From NCBI GenBank assembly GCA_040388375.1, contig JAZKBU010000003.1, positions 434,001 through 498,000 of the forward strand: DNA of 64,000 bases, written 5' to 3'. Positions 6,345-14,011 of the stretch are shown here, one piece after another. How positions within the stretch are numbered: the stretch's first letter is position 1; each line of letters begins with the position of its first letter. Below the pieces are notes generated by a model that was not told the DNA's origin, searched no databases, and saw only the letters and a list, made by a program, of their open reading frames with translations. The position numbers were made by a program, and so were the translations under genes. The stretch is from Bacteroidota bacterium (GTDB lineage Bacteria; Bacteroidota; Bacteroidia; UKL13-3).

Positions 6345-7745
6345 TTAGCGTTCTTTTAATAAAAGCTCATCCAAAAAAGTGGGGTAGTCCTGTTGCCAAA
6401 ACTGGTTTAGCATATTGTTATAAGCATCCTTACTCGCATTTTCAGGCGTTAATTGAAAACCCCTAACACCTTTGATGGCATCCTTATAAATCTCCGCATT
6501 GTTCTTTACATCAACAATACTTATTTCCATATTTATTTCAGCCTGCAACATTTTGCCCCACATAACCCCTAAGTCAGTAGTGTTGGCATTTATTTTTACT
6601 TCGTAGTCAGCCTCTTTTAAAGTGCCTACAAAATTACAGCCACTCTCCACCAATTTACGTTTTAGCTGAGGCTCCATAATATTAAACTCAATCCTCTTAC
6701 CCAATATTAATTCAGTACTATTTGTAAAAACCTTTACAGGTTCCACTAATAACCTGATAATGGCACTCGGTGCATCAATACTCAGTAAAATATTTTTAAG
6801 CGAGTTATTTAAACTATCCGTTTTTATAATGCTTGCTATATCAACCGAAACCTTTATTTGCTGAATAGGGTCCTTATTAATTACACGAGCAATAGCCATC
6901 GTAGCATCGCCCAACTGATCAGTTTCAGTATTGCCACCATAACTTACATTACCCTTTTCAGCAATCAAAGTCAAAGGCATATATGGTACAACAGTATTAT
7001 TGCTGCGTACTTTTACCGAAGCTTTAAAAGTATTCTTAATAGGCTTTCCCACTTTACCTTTTAATTCAATAATATCCGTTTTAACCTGAAGCTTGTATAA
7101 TTGGTCTTGCAATTCATTAATAATTTCATTCACCAAAAAAACCTTTTTGTTATTGTAAACAGTGGCAATATCCTCGTTCAAATAACTTTGCAAAGCACCA
7201 AGCGCCTTTACACGCAAACGTACTATCTGCATAAAATTATCATTTACCGTAAGCCTGTCAGCACGCTCCAAATAATCCAACGACTGATTAATGGCAGCCT
7301 GCAGTTTTCTTCTTTTAGCCGCTTCATATTCCTCTTTCGATAAGCGATAGTAAATCCAGAAATCACTTTTGTTCTCCCAGCTGTCCACCACCTCAAAACC
7401 CTCCACCATAGCCTGTGCATTTACCTTCGTATCGTTGGCAAATATTTGGCTAAAATTACTGTTGTTCTGGTATTGCGATAAAATAGAATTGGTTGAAACC
7501 ACTACCTTTATCTCCCCAATCAAATCATTCAAAGCATTCTTTTTAGCTATTTGTTGGTAATCCATTGGGTTCAACGATTTATTTACATAACCCACGCCAA
7601 CATAATACAGGCTGTTCACAGGCCTTTGTTGTACCCAGTCAGGCTGTGCATTCCGGTCCTTTCTGTTAACTCCGTTTTTGGTAGTGCCGCAGGCACCAAA
7701 CCCAATTAACAGTAAAGCTAAATAATATGTAAATAAGTGTTTCAA
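6345..7745 (-). CDS. LPP20-like lipoprotein, TTG start
   Basis: This is a 466-residue lipoprotein when started at TTG 7745 (LKHLFTYYLALLLIGFGAC), which gives a clean lipoprotein signal with Cys at 19. The longer frame from 7817 would run through a transcription terminator (7762-7810), so the TTG is preferred. The part following the signal (DWVQQRPVNSLYYVGVGYVNK...MDYQQIAKKNALNDLIGEIKVVVST) matches LPP20-type domains that precede repeated beta domains. The rest is long and beta-rich with no named domain. The gene upstream on the same strand (7833-8426) encodes a short LPP20-type lipoprotein, so the two may be outer-membrane partners. Function unknown. Confidence 0.8.
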   Translation of the reverse strand: MKHLFTYYLALLLIGFGACGTTKNGVNRKDRNAQPDWVQQRPVNSLYYVGVGYVNKSLNPMDYQQIAKKNALNDLIGEIKVVVSTNSILSQYQNNSNFSQIFANDTKVNAQAMVEGFEVVDSWENKSDFWIYYRLSKEEYEAAKRRKLQAAINQSLDYLERADRLTVNDNFMQIVRLRVKALGALQSYLNEDIATVYNNKKVFLVNEIINELQDQLYKLQVKTDIIELKGKVGKPIKNTFKASVKVRSNNTVVPYMPLTLIAEKGNVSYGGNTETDQLGDATMAIARVINKDPIQQIKVSVDIASIIKTDSLNNSLKNILLSIDAPSAIIRLLVEPVKVFTNSTELILGKRIEFNIMEPQLKRKLVESGCNFVGTLKEADYEVKINANTTDLGVMWGKMLQAEINMEISIVDVKNNAEIYKDAIKGVRGFQLTPENASKDAYNNMLNQFWQQDYPTFLDELLLKER

Positions 7746-7761
7746 AGTATTTTGTTGTAAT

Positions 7762-7810
7762 AAAAAGGCTGCATCAAAAGTATTAATTAAATAACCTTTT
7801 GAGGCAGCCC
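7762..7810 (-). terminator. Terminator after the short LPP20-like gene
   Basis: GGCTGCATCAAAAG (7767-7780) pairs with CTTTTGAGGCAGCC (7796-7809) with one mismatch. On the minus strand it is followed by a T-run, 23 bases after the stop of the 7833-8426 gene. Confidence 0.8.
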
Positions 7811-7832
7811 GTATCAAATTTTCAGATTAGAA

Positions 7833-8426
7833 TTAGTTACCTCTTTCTTTGGCTAACTTATCCATTTCAGAGTTAAAAGTATCTTCAAATTTTTTCTTGT
7901 CGTAGTCTTGGTTCAATTTAGCATTGTTAGTAATACCTTTTTGCAAGCCGTTCAATACATCTTGTTTGTTAGCTTCAATAGCAACCCAATAAGTATAAGC
8001 ACCGTTTTGCTCCTTAAAAGCTTTCTCGCCAATAATCTTAATATCGCTCAACTCTTGGTTAGTAACCTCGCGGGCTAACTCTTCAAACTTATTGTTAAAC
8101 TCAACTTTGTTATCAATATTACGTTGTTGCGTATATTGGTCCGTAACCTTTTTAACAGTAGTATTAATTAAGCTGGCCATTTGCGATTTTGCATTTTGCA
8201 AAGCAATTTTCTTGGCAGTTTGTAAATCAGGGCTTGCACCACTTGAAGTAGAGCGGAAGTTTTCTTTATCGCTAAAAAACTCCTTACTGCTAAAAGGTAA
8301 CGAAAGTTCAACAGCACCTGTGCTTTTCTCAATAGAAGTTACTCCTTTTTTTGATTTACATGAAGGTAAAATAAGGGCTAATGCCACAGCAGCAACGCCT
8401 ATTGATTTAATCATTGTGGTTTTCAT
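7833..8426 (-). CDS. LPP20-family lipoprotein
   Basis: This is a 197-residue lipoprotein. The signal MKTTMIKSIGVAAVALALILPSC ends at Cys23. The segment FRSTSSGASPDLQTAKKIALQNAKSQMASLINTTVKKV (about 57-95) is the LPP20 signature, in which a short strand is followed by a long Ala/Lys helix. A second strand-helix unit, YWVAIEANKQDVLNGL, follows near 147-162. The C-terminus is a charged helix (DKKKFEDTFNSEMDKLAKERG). LPP20 proteins are outer-membrane-associated; their role is unclear. A terminator separates it from the longer LPP20-like gene downstream, so the two may be transcribed separately. Confidence 0.85.
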   Translation of the reverse strand: MKTTMIKSIGVAAVALALILPSCKSKKGVTSIEKSTGAVELSLPFSSKEFFSDKENFRSTSSGASPDLQTAKKIALQNAKSQMASLINTTVKKVTDQYTQQRNIDNKVEFNNKFEELAREVTNQELSDIKIIGEKAFKEQNGAYTYWVAIEANKQDVLNGLQKGITNNAKLNQDYDKKKFEDTFNSEMDKLAKERGN

Positions 8427-8581
8427 AATAATAATTTTATTGTTCGAAAATAATTGTTGTTTCGGTATTTACAAACCCTGTGCCAAAACAAATTAATATT
8501 AAGTTACCTTTTGCAAATAGTTAGGTAATTATTAGTTAAATGGTTGAGCATAATTATGTATGGAGGTGCCGGATTAAATAA

Positions 8582-8589
8582 TAGATTTG
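8582..8589 (+). promoter_or_regulatory. -7 promoter element TAGATTTG
   Basis: An exact match to the Bacteroidota -7 consensus TAnnTTTG lies 30 bases before the ATG at 8620. No good -33 TTG is present at the usual spacing. Confidence 0.55.
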
Positions 8590-8619
8590 TACTCCGTTTC
8601 ACCGTTAAACAACTCTAAC

Positions 8620-9576
8620 ATGCCTTATTTAATAAGTAGTTTTAAAGGAAATAAATATTTTGCCAATAGGCACTTTGAAACTATTTACCCCGCTTTATTT
8701 AGAAAAACAAACGTGGCTTATAAACGGGAGCGTTTAGAATTAAACGATGGTGATTTTTTAGATTTAGACTGGAAAAGAAACAACCACGATAAGCTGCTCA
8801 TACTGTTCCATGGTTTAGAAGGCAGCTCCCAATCAAGTTATATAAAAGGCTTTGCAGAATACTTCTCCAACAGAGGATACGATATTTGTGCCGTTAACTT
8901 CAGAAGCTGTAGCGGTGAGAACAACCGTTTGCTAAGCACCTACCACGGTGGCAAATCAGTCGATGTAACACACGTATTAAAACACATAGAACAACAGTAC
9001 AATTATTCCCAATACATTATGGGTGGCTTTAGCTTGGGCGGTAATGTATTGCTTAAATACCTGGGCGAACAAGCCGAAAACATCAATACAAAAATAAAAA
9101 GAGCCTTTGCCTTTTCAGTACCCGTTGATATGGTAGGCTGTGCCATTACCATGAGCAAAACATCAAACAAAGTATATATGCAAAGGTTTTTAAACTCGCT
9201 CAATAAAAAGATGGTGTTTAAAGCCAAACAGTTTCCCAATCAAATTAGTACCGACCAAATAAAACATATTAAAACATTTTATGAGTGGGACAATGCCTAT
9301 ACCGCTAAATTGAATGGATTTGACAGTGCACACGAATATTACAAACAATCAAGCTCGTTACAGTTTTTACCGGCCATTACCATTCCTACCTTGCTGGTAA
9401 ATGCCATGAACGATCCTTTTCTTTCAGAAACTTGTTATCCGGTTGATATAGCTAAACAAAGTGATTATTTGTTTTTAGAAACACCACCCAAAGGAGGGCA
9501 TGTGGGTTTTGCATTAAGTCATGCAACTGGTGCTTATTATAGTGAGAAAAGAGCTTTTGAATTTGTATCGGTGTAA
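8620..9576 (+). CDS. YheT-family alpha/beta hydrolase
   Basis: This is a 318-residue cytoplasmic hydrolase of the YheT (UPF0017, AB-hydrolase 4) family. Family marks include the opening ISSFKGNKYFANRHFETIYPALFRK, LILFHGLEGSSQSSY with the oxyanion turn, and VNFRSCSGENNR. The nucleophile elbow is GGFSLGGN, the acid is in NAMNDPFL and the His is in PKGGHVGF. Length is typical. ATG 8620 is preferred to the upstream TTG at 8587, because a -7 element TAGATTTG (8582-8589) overlaps that codon. The physiological substrate in bacteria is not established. It faces the ABC permease gene tail to tail, with 11 bases between stops. Confidence 0.92.
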   Translation: MPYLISSFKGNKYFANRHFETIYPALFRKTNVAYKRERLELNDGDFLDLDWKRNNHDKLLILFHGLEGSSQSSYIKGFAEYFSNRGYDICAVNFRSCSGENNRLLSTYHGGKSVDVTHVLKHIEQQYNYSQYIMGGFSLGGNVLLKYLGEQAENINTKIKRAFAFSVPVDMVGCAITMSKTSNKVYMQRFLNSLNKKMVFKAKQFPNQISTDQIKHIKTFYEWDNAYTAKLNGFDSAHEYYKQSSSLQFLPAITIPTLLVNAMNDPFLSETCYPVDIAKQSDYLFLETPPKGGHVGFALSHATGAYYSEKRAFEFVSV

Positions 9577-9587
9577 AGCGATACTTC

Positions 9588-10820
9588 TTATTCAAAGCGG
9601 AGTGCTTCAATCGGGTCAAGCTGACCCGCTTTTTTTGCAGGATAATAACCCGAGGCAATACCCACAATAAAACACAAAGTTAAACCCAGCAATATCCAAG
9701 CCCACGGAACAACAAAGCCCCCACCAATAAACGAGGTAACAATATTACCAACAATAATACCCAATATAATACCGCCAATGCCACCCATCTGGCAAATAAC
9801 CAAAGCTTCAATTAAAAACTGTTTGCGAATAGTACTTTGCGTAGCCCCTAACGATTTACGAATACCAATTTCGCGCGTACGTTCCGTAACCGAAACCAGC
9901 ATAATATTCATTAAACCAATAGCAGCACCCAATAACGTAATAAAGCCAATAACCGTAGCGGCTATAGTTATAAAACTAAGCTGACTAATAACCTTGTTGG
10001 CTACATTATCAGCTTTCATTATTTCAAAATTATTTTCCTCCGTAGCTTTTAGCCTGCGCACCCTTCTAAACACACTCACCGCCTCATCAACCGCAAATTC
10101 CATATTGGTAACATTAGAAACAGCTACCGTTACTACCGCACTCATTACCCTATCAGTAAATACCTGGTAAGCATTATTAATAGGTACAAGCACCATCCTG
10201 TCGCCACCAAAACCCATCGAAGAGCCTTTCTCTTTCAGTACGCCAATTACCCTGTATTTGGCTCCGCCAATGGCAATCATTTCGCCTAAAGGTATTTTGG
10301 TTTTAAAAAGTTTATCCTTTACATCTTTACCAATAATACAAACATTGGCAGCCGAAGCAACATCCTGTTTCGAAAAATTACGACCAATACTTAATTCATA
10401 GGCGGCTACCTGTAAATAATTTTCATCGCCACCCAGTACCATAATATTAGGCTCCGTTTTAAAGCTTTCATACTTAACAGTGGAAGCAAAACTGGCATTT
10501 ACCGAAGTTGAGAAAACACAGGGAAATTGAAAAAACTCAGCAAACTTCTCTGCTTCCTGTTGCGTAATGGTTTTATATTTTTTCTGCGGCTTTCCATTCA
10601 CACCAAACCGCACATTATTACCCCTGTTCTTAATGGTAAACGTATTAGCCCCTATATTGTTAAAGCTTTTATTAATGCTTATTTTCATGCCATCAATAGC
10701 CGTTAATATGCCAACCAATGCCATAATACCAATAGAAATAATAAGGGCAGTAATAACAGCCCTTGTTTTATTGGCACTGATAGAGGTAAAAGCAATTTTT
10801 ATATTTTCGGTTAATGTCAT
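9588..10820 (-). CDS. MacB/FtsX-type ABC transporter permease
   Basis: This is a 410-residue permease with the MacB arrangement: one N-terminal membrane segment (about 20-42), a large periplasmic MacB-PCD domain (about 45-270), and three C-terminal FtsX-type segments (about 275-300, 330-355 and 365-395). The motif [22 protein letters not shown] matches the coupling helix region of the family. The start at 10820 ([11 protein letters not shown]) fits homologues; the ATG at 10853 would add eleven atypical residues. No ATPase gene is adjacent, so its nucleotide-binding partner must be elsewhere. It could serve in efflux of peptides or drugs, or lipoprotein handling. Confidence 0.9.
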   Translation of the reverse strand: MTLTENIKIAFTSISANKTRAVITALIISIGIMALVGILTAIDGMKISINKSFNNIGANTFTIKNRGNNVRFGVNGKPQKKYKTITQQEAEKFAEFFQFPCVFSTSVNASFASTVKYESFKTEPNIMVLGGDENYLQVAAYELSIGRNFSKQDVASAANVCIIGKDVKDKLFKTKIPLGEMIAIGGAKYRVIGVLKEKGSSMGFGGDRMVLVPINNAYQVFTDRVMSAVVTVAVSNVTNMEFAVDEAVSVFRRVRRLKATEENNFEIMKADNVANKVISQLSFITIAATVIGFITLLGAAIGLMNIMLVSVTERTREIGIRKSLGATQSTIRKQFLIEALVICQMGGIGGIILGIIVGNIVTSFIGGGFVVPWAWILLGLTLCFIVGIASGYYPAKKAGQLDPIEALRFE

Positions 10821-10980
10821 GCGCTTATAAAAACAACATAAAGTGCGATGCAAAATAAGAGTAAGTTGTCAATTCGCATATGTTTTTATTTAAAAGGAAA
10901 AAACAGTTATCAATAGGCATAAAACAAAAAAACGGCATAATTTTTATAATGTAAACAATGCAAAATATATTGCGCCCACT

Positions 10981-12399
10981 ATGAGAAAGTTTTATTTCGT
11001 TGTTGCCTGCTTTTTAGTGTTTATAATCCATGCCTGTAAAACAAAAATAATTACAGCACCCAAACCACCCGCTGTAAGTATAGTAGTGCCACCCAAGCCA
11101 ACCTCTATTATTGGTTTACCTATTCATATTAATACAGCCGGTATCGCTTCATCCATCAATAAAAAATTTACTATAGAGTTATATAAAGACGATAAGTTTG
11201 ACGACAACGGCAACGATAATTTAAAACTAACCGTACTCAAAAGAACCGATTTTATTGTAAATACAGCCAACGATGGATTGACCATTACCGCACCATTGCA
11301 TATAGATTTTGTATACAATATAAAAGTATTCGGTGGTTTCGAAAAACCAATCAGCCAATCCCTCAACCTAACCGTTATTTTTAATACCACACCCTCCATT
11401 GACAGAGATTGGAATTTAAATTTAAACAGCAAAGGTAAAATCTATTGGGACGATTTACCCGTTATCAATTTGGGTATTACCAAACTCGATTTACCACAAT
11501 TGTTTGGTGCCATTATTCAGGGCCAGGTAAATAAAATGGCCAGTAAAATAGACCAAGAAGTTCCCAAATCAGTTCCACTCAAAAAAATGGTAGGCGATAC
11601 CTGGAAAAGTTTGGCAGAACCCACTTTGTTAGATACAGCATATAATGCTTGGTTAGTATTAAAACCTAAAAACATATTTATTACACCCATTACCTATACC
11701 GAGCAGGAAATGCAAATTAAGCTAGGCATAGCAAGTATTATAGAAGTAGTTTCTGGTTATAAACCCACCAACGATTCATTTAATTTAGCCTTGCCACCTT
11801 TAAGGCAAGCCAATCAGTTAAATGATGAGGTGAAGATAAACCTGGCAGCCACCATTGCCTTTGACCAGATAAACGCAAGCATAAATAAACAGTTTACTGC
11901 TAAGCCAATGGTGCTCGAATCAAACGAGTATAAAATAAATATTAAAGAAGCCAAAGCCTTTGCATACGGCACCAAAATAATGATAGCAATAGATTTAGAA
12001 GGCAAGGTGCAAAAAGGGAAAATGGGTAAAGGCATTAAAGGAATAGTGTACGTTACCGGTATTCCATCCTATAACCCAATCAATAAATCAATAGAAATAA
12101 AGCAGTTTGATTTTGATATAAAAACCCGTGATATATTGGTAAAAAGCGCCTCTTGGTTAGTAAACTCCAAAAAATTCAGGGAGAACATAGAGAAGCAAAT
12201 GGTATTCTCCATTGCCGACCAGTTAGCCGAAGCTAAGAAAGTAGCCAACGAAGCAGTTAATAAAAAATGGATTGATATGATAGATATAAACGGTACCATC
12301 AAAAATATAGAACCATCAACTATTTATATTACACCCAATGCACTCAACATAAATATAATTACCGAAGGTAATTTAAAAGTAATCATGAATGGCTTTTAA
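10981..12399 (+). CDS. DUF4403 family lipoprotein
   Basis: This is a 472-residue lipoprotein. The signal MRKFYFVVACFLVFIIHAC ends in a lipobox Cys at 19, followed by a Pro-rich linker (APKPPAVSIVVPPKP). The mature part has the DUF4403 pattern: SIIGLPIHINTAGIASSINKKF near 42-63, then several similar beta-alpha units including WLVLKPKNIFITPI near 224-237 and the C-terminal IDINGTIKNIEPSTIYITPNALNINIITEGNLKVIM. The repeated tube-like units suggest relation to lipid-binding BPI/SMP-type folds, but this is inference. It is monocistronic as far as can be seen. A hairpin overlaps its stop (12388-12410). Confidence 0.85.
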   Translation: MRKFYFVVACFLVFIIHACKTKIITAPKPPAVSIVVPPKPTSIIGLPIHINTAGIASSINKKFTIELYKDDKFDDNGNDNLKLTVLKRTDFIVNTANDGLTITAPLHIDFVYNIKVFGGFEKPISQSLNLTVIFNTTPSIDRDWNLNLNSKGKIYWDDLPVINLGITKLDLPQLFGAIIQGQVNKMASKIDQEVPKSVPLKKMVGDTWKSLAEPTLLDTAYNAWLVLKPKNIFITPITYTEQEMQIKLGIASIIEVVSGYKPTNDSFNLALPPLRQANQLNDEVKINLAATIAFDQINASINKQFTAKPMVLESNEYKINIKEAKAFAYGTKIMIAIDLEGKVQKGKMGKGIKGIVYVTGIPSYNPINKSIEIKQFDFDIKTRDILVKSASWLVNSKKFRENIEKQMVFSIADQLAEAKKVANEAVNKKWIDMIDINGTIKNIEPSTIYITPNALNINIITEGNLKVIMNGF

Positions 12400-12410
12400 T
12401 GAAAGCCATT
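12388..12410. terminator. Hairpin spanning two convergent stop codons
   Basis: AATGGCTTT (12388-12396) and AAAGCCATT (12402-12410) form a 9-bp perfect stem with a 5-base loop. The stem and loop include the stop codons of both the DUF4403 gene and the facing acetyltransferase gene. There is no T-run. Confidence 0.55.
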
Positions 12411-12951
12411 AGGCTGCGTATTCCTTTTTCAACAATCCGAAGATAACAGAATCTTCCGGTACACCATCCACGCAATAATGTTCCTTTAAGAGGCCTTCTT
12501 CTTTAAAGTTATAATGTTTTGCCAACTTGAGCGAAGGCTCGTTTTTAGGGCTTATAACAGCTTCTATGCGGTTTAAGTTCATATTGTTAAAACCATAAGC
12601 AATAATAGCTTGCAAAGCCTCTTTCATAAAACCTTTGCGTTTATTGTTATCATCACGTAAATGATAACCAATTTCAGACCTGCTGTGCATGGCAAACCAA
12701 TTATGAAAACCACAGGCACCTATGTTTTGTTGCGTAGCCTTATCAATTAAATGAAACAACAAAAAAGAGCGGTTATAAGAAGTGTACCCGTTATTATATT
12801 TATCCTTTTCCTTTTGTAATTCCTCGTCTGTAGTCAATCCGAAAAAAGTTTTCAATCCATCATCAGTATAATGCTTAAAAATATAATGAAATTCCTCTAT
12901 CGATGATTTTCTTAATAAAAGCCTTTCCGTATGTAAAATCTCAAAATCCAT
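12409..12951 (-). CDS. GNAT-family N-acetyltransferase (RimJ/RimL-like)
   Basis: This is a 180-residue acetyltransferase starting at ATG 12951 (MDFEILHTERLLLRK), the classic opening of RimJ/RimL-like GNAT proteins. IGYHLRDDNNKRKGFMKEALQAIIAYGFNNMNLNRIEAVISPKNEPSLKLAKHYNF holds the acetyl-CoA binding loop (normally RxxGxG/A, here KRKGFM) and the conserved NxxS segment. Closing EHYCVDGVPEDSVIFGLLKKEY is typical of the group. On the minus strand TATTTTTG sits only a few bases before the ATG, so the transcript may be nearly leaderless. The acceptor substrate, protein or small molecule, is unknown. Confidence 0.9.
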   Translation of the reverse strand: MDFEILHTERLLLRKSSIEEFHYIFKHYTDDGLKTFFGLTTDEELQKEKDKYNNGYTSYNRSFLLFHLIDKATQQNIGACGFHNWFAMHSRSEIGYHLRDDNNKRKGFMKEALQAIIAYGFNNMNLNRIEAVISPKNEPSLKLAKHYNFKEEGLLKEHYCVDGVPEDSVIFGLLKKEYAA

Positions 12952-13059
12952 GCGCCAAAAATAGCAGATAACAAATGTAATTAAAATGCATGTTGTGAAA
13001 ATTGACATTTGGGTTTTTATGTTCGTATTCAGGATTTAACTATAATTGTTTTTCGAAGC

Positions 13060-13938
13060 ATGAATAAATGGAATACAAGTGTAATGATGGTTATAAATAG
13101 ATACCTCGCTCAATGGATGATTGTACTGGCTGTATGTATTGGTTTAACTTTAACAAGCCGTGCAGAAGAACCTAGTAATCGTCCGTTTGGGATGGTTAAA
13201 ATAAACGATACTTTATACATGGATGAAACAGAAGTAAGCGTTGGCATGTGGCTGGCCTTTTATAACTGGACATTGAAACATGAAACGCTGGATGCAGCCA
13301 ATGCATTATTACCCGATAGCAGTGCCATAGAACCCGCTATATGGACTTTTATACAAAGAAGCTGTATGGAGTTTGATATCGCTATCAGGTTAAAGCAATC
13401 AAAAACCGAATTAGATATTGTAAAAGTATCAGACTTAAAAACCTATTTAGGCTATTACCAAACCAGCAAATTAAGTAAAGATGAGTCAGCATTATTAGAT
13501 GTAGCCATTACAGGCATTAATCACAAACAGGTAATGAAGTTTTGTAAATGGCGTTCCACATTATTTACCACAACCAACTATGCATACAGGTTAGCCAATT
13601 TGCAGGAGTGGACAGGAATAGCTACGTATGTTTTAACAGCAAACAAAAATGATACACTGTTTAAAGGCAAGTATCCCTTGTTTAACTATAACAATCAATT
13701 GGTAGAAAAGTGGCCTGCTTTTAAAACCGCTATTCAACCCAACGGAATGTTTCCCGGTAATAATTTAGGTTTAGATAATTTCTTTGGCAATGTTTCAGAA
13801 ATGGTAATGGACGAAGGCAAAGCAGTAGGAGGTAACTACAATTTATATGCCTGGCAATGCCAACCGGATAATGTGCAGATATATACTAAACCCCGGCTTT
13901 GGTTAGGGTTCAGGTGCATTTATACTACCAGTCAATAA
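13060..13938 (+). CDS. SUMF1/FGE-like domain protein, secreted
   Basis: This is a 292-residue exported protein from ATG 13060, with a hydrophobic signal in the first 35 residues (MVINRYLAQWMIVLAVCIGLTLTSRAEE). The mature part is SUMF1-like: MVKINDTLYMDETEVSVGMWLAFYNW opens the fold, ITGINHKQVMKFCKWRS and YRLANLQEWTGIA correspond to the PV..VSWxDA..F..W and RLPTEAEWEYA segments, and NFFGNVSEMVMDE and GGNYNLYAWQC to GNVWEW...GGS. The ending LWLGFRCI matches IGFRC. The catalytic Cys pair of true formylglycine-generating enzymes is not apparent, so a binding or structural role (compare GldJ/GldK) is more likely. The region between the first and second segments is long. Confidence 0.8.
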   Translation: MNKWNTSVMMVINRYLAQWMIVLAVCIGLTLTSRAEEPSNRPFGMVKINDTLYMDETEVSVGMWLAFYNWTLKHETLDAANALLPDSSAIEPAIWTFIQRSCMEFDIAIRLKQSKTELDIVKVSDLKTYLGYYQTSKLSKDESALLDVAITGINHKQVMKFCKWRSTLFTTTNYAYRLANLQEWTGIATYVLTANKNDTLFKGKYPLFNYNNQLVEKWPAFKTAIQPNGMFPGNNLGLDNFFGNVSEMVMDEGKAVGGNYNLYAWQCQPDNVQIYTKPRLWLGFRCIYTTSQ

Positions 13939-13948
13939 AAGTAGGGGC

Positions 13949-13994
13949 AAAAAAAGAGTCCGCGTATAATTGAATATACGCGGACTCTTTTTTT
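13949..13994. terminator. Bidirectional terminator, 20-bp stem
   Basis: A perfect 20-bp stem (13949-13968 with 13975-13994) has A-run and T-run outer ends around a GAGTCCGCGTATA core and a 6-base loop. It serves the facing SUMF1-like and PurF-like genes. Confidence 0.93.
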
Positions 13995-14011
13995 GAATGT
14001 TATGAGAGCTA

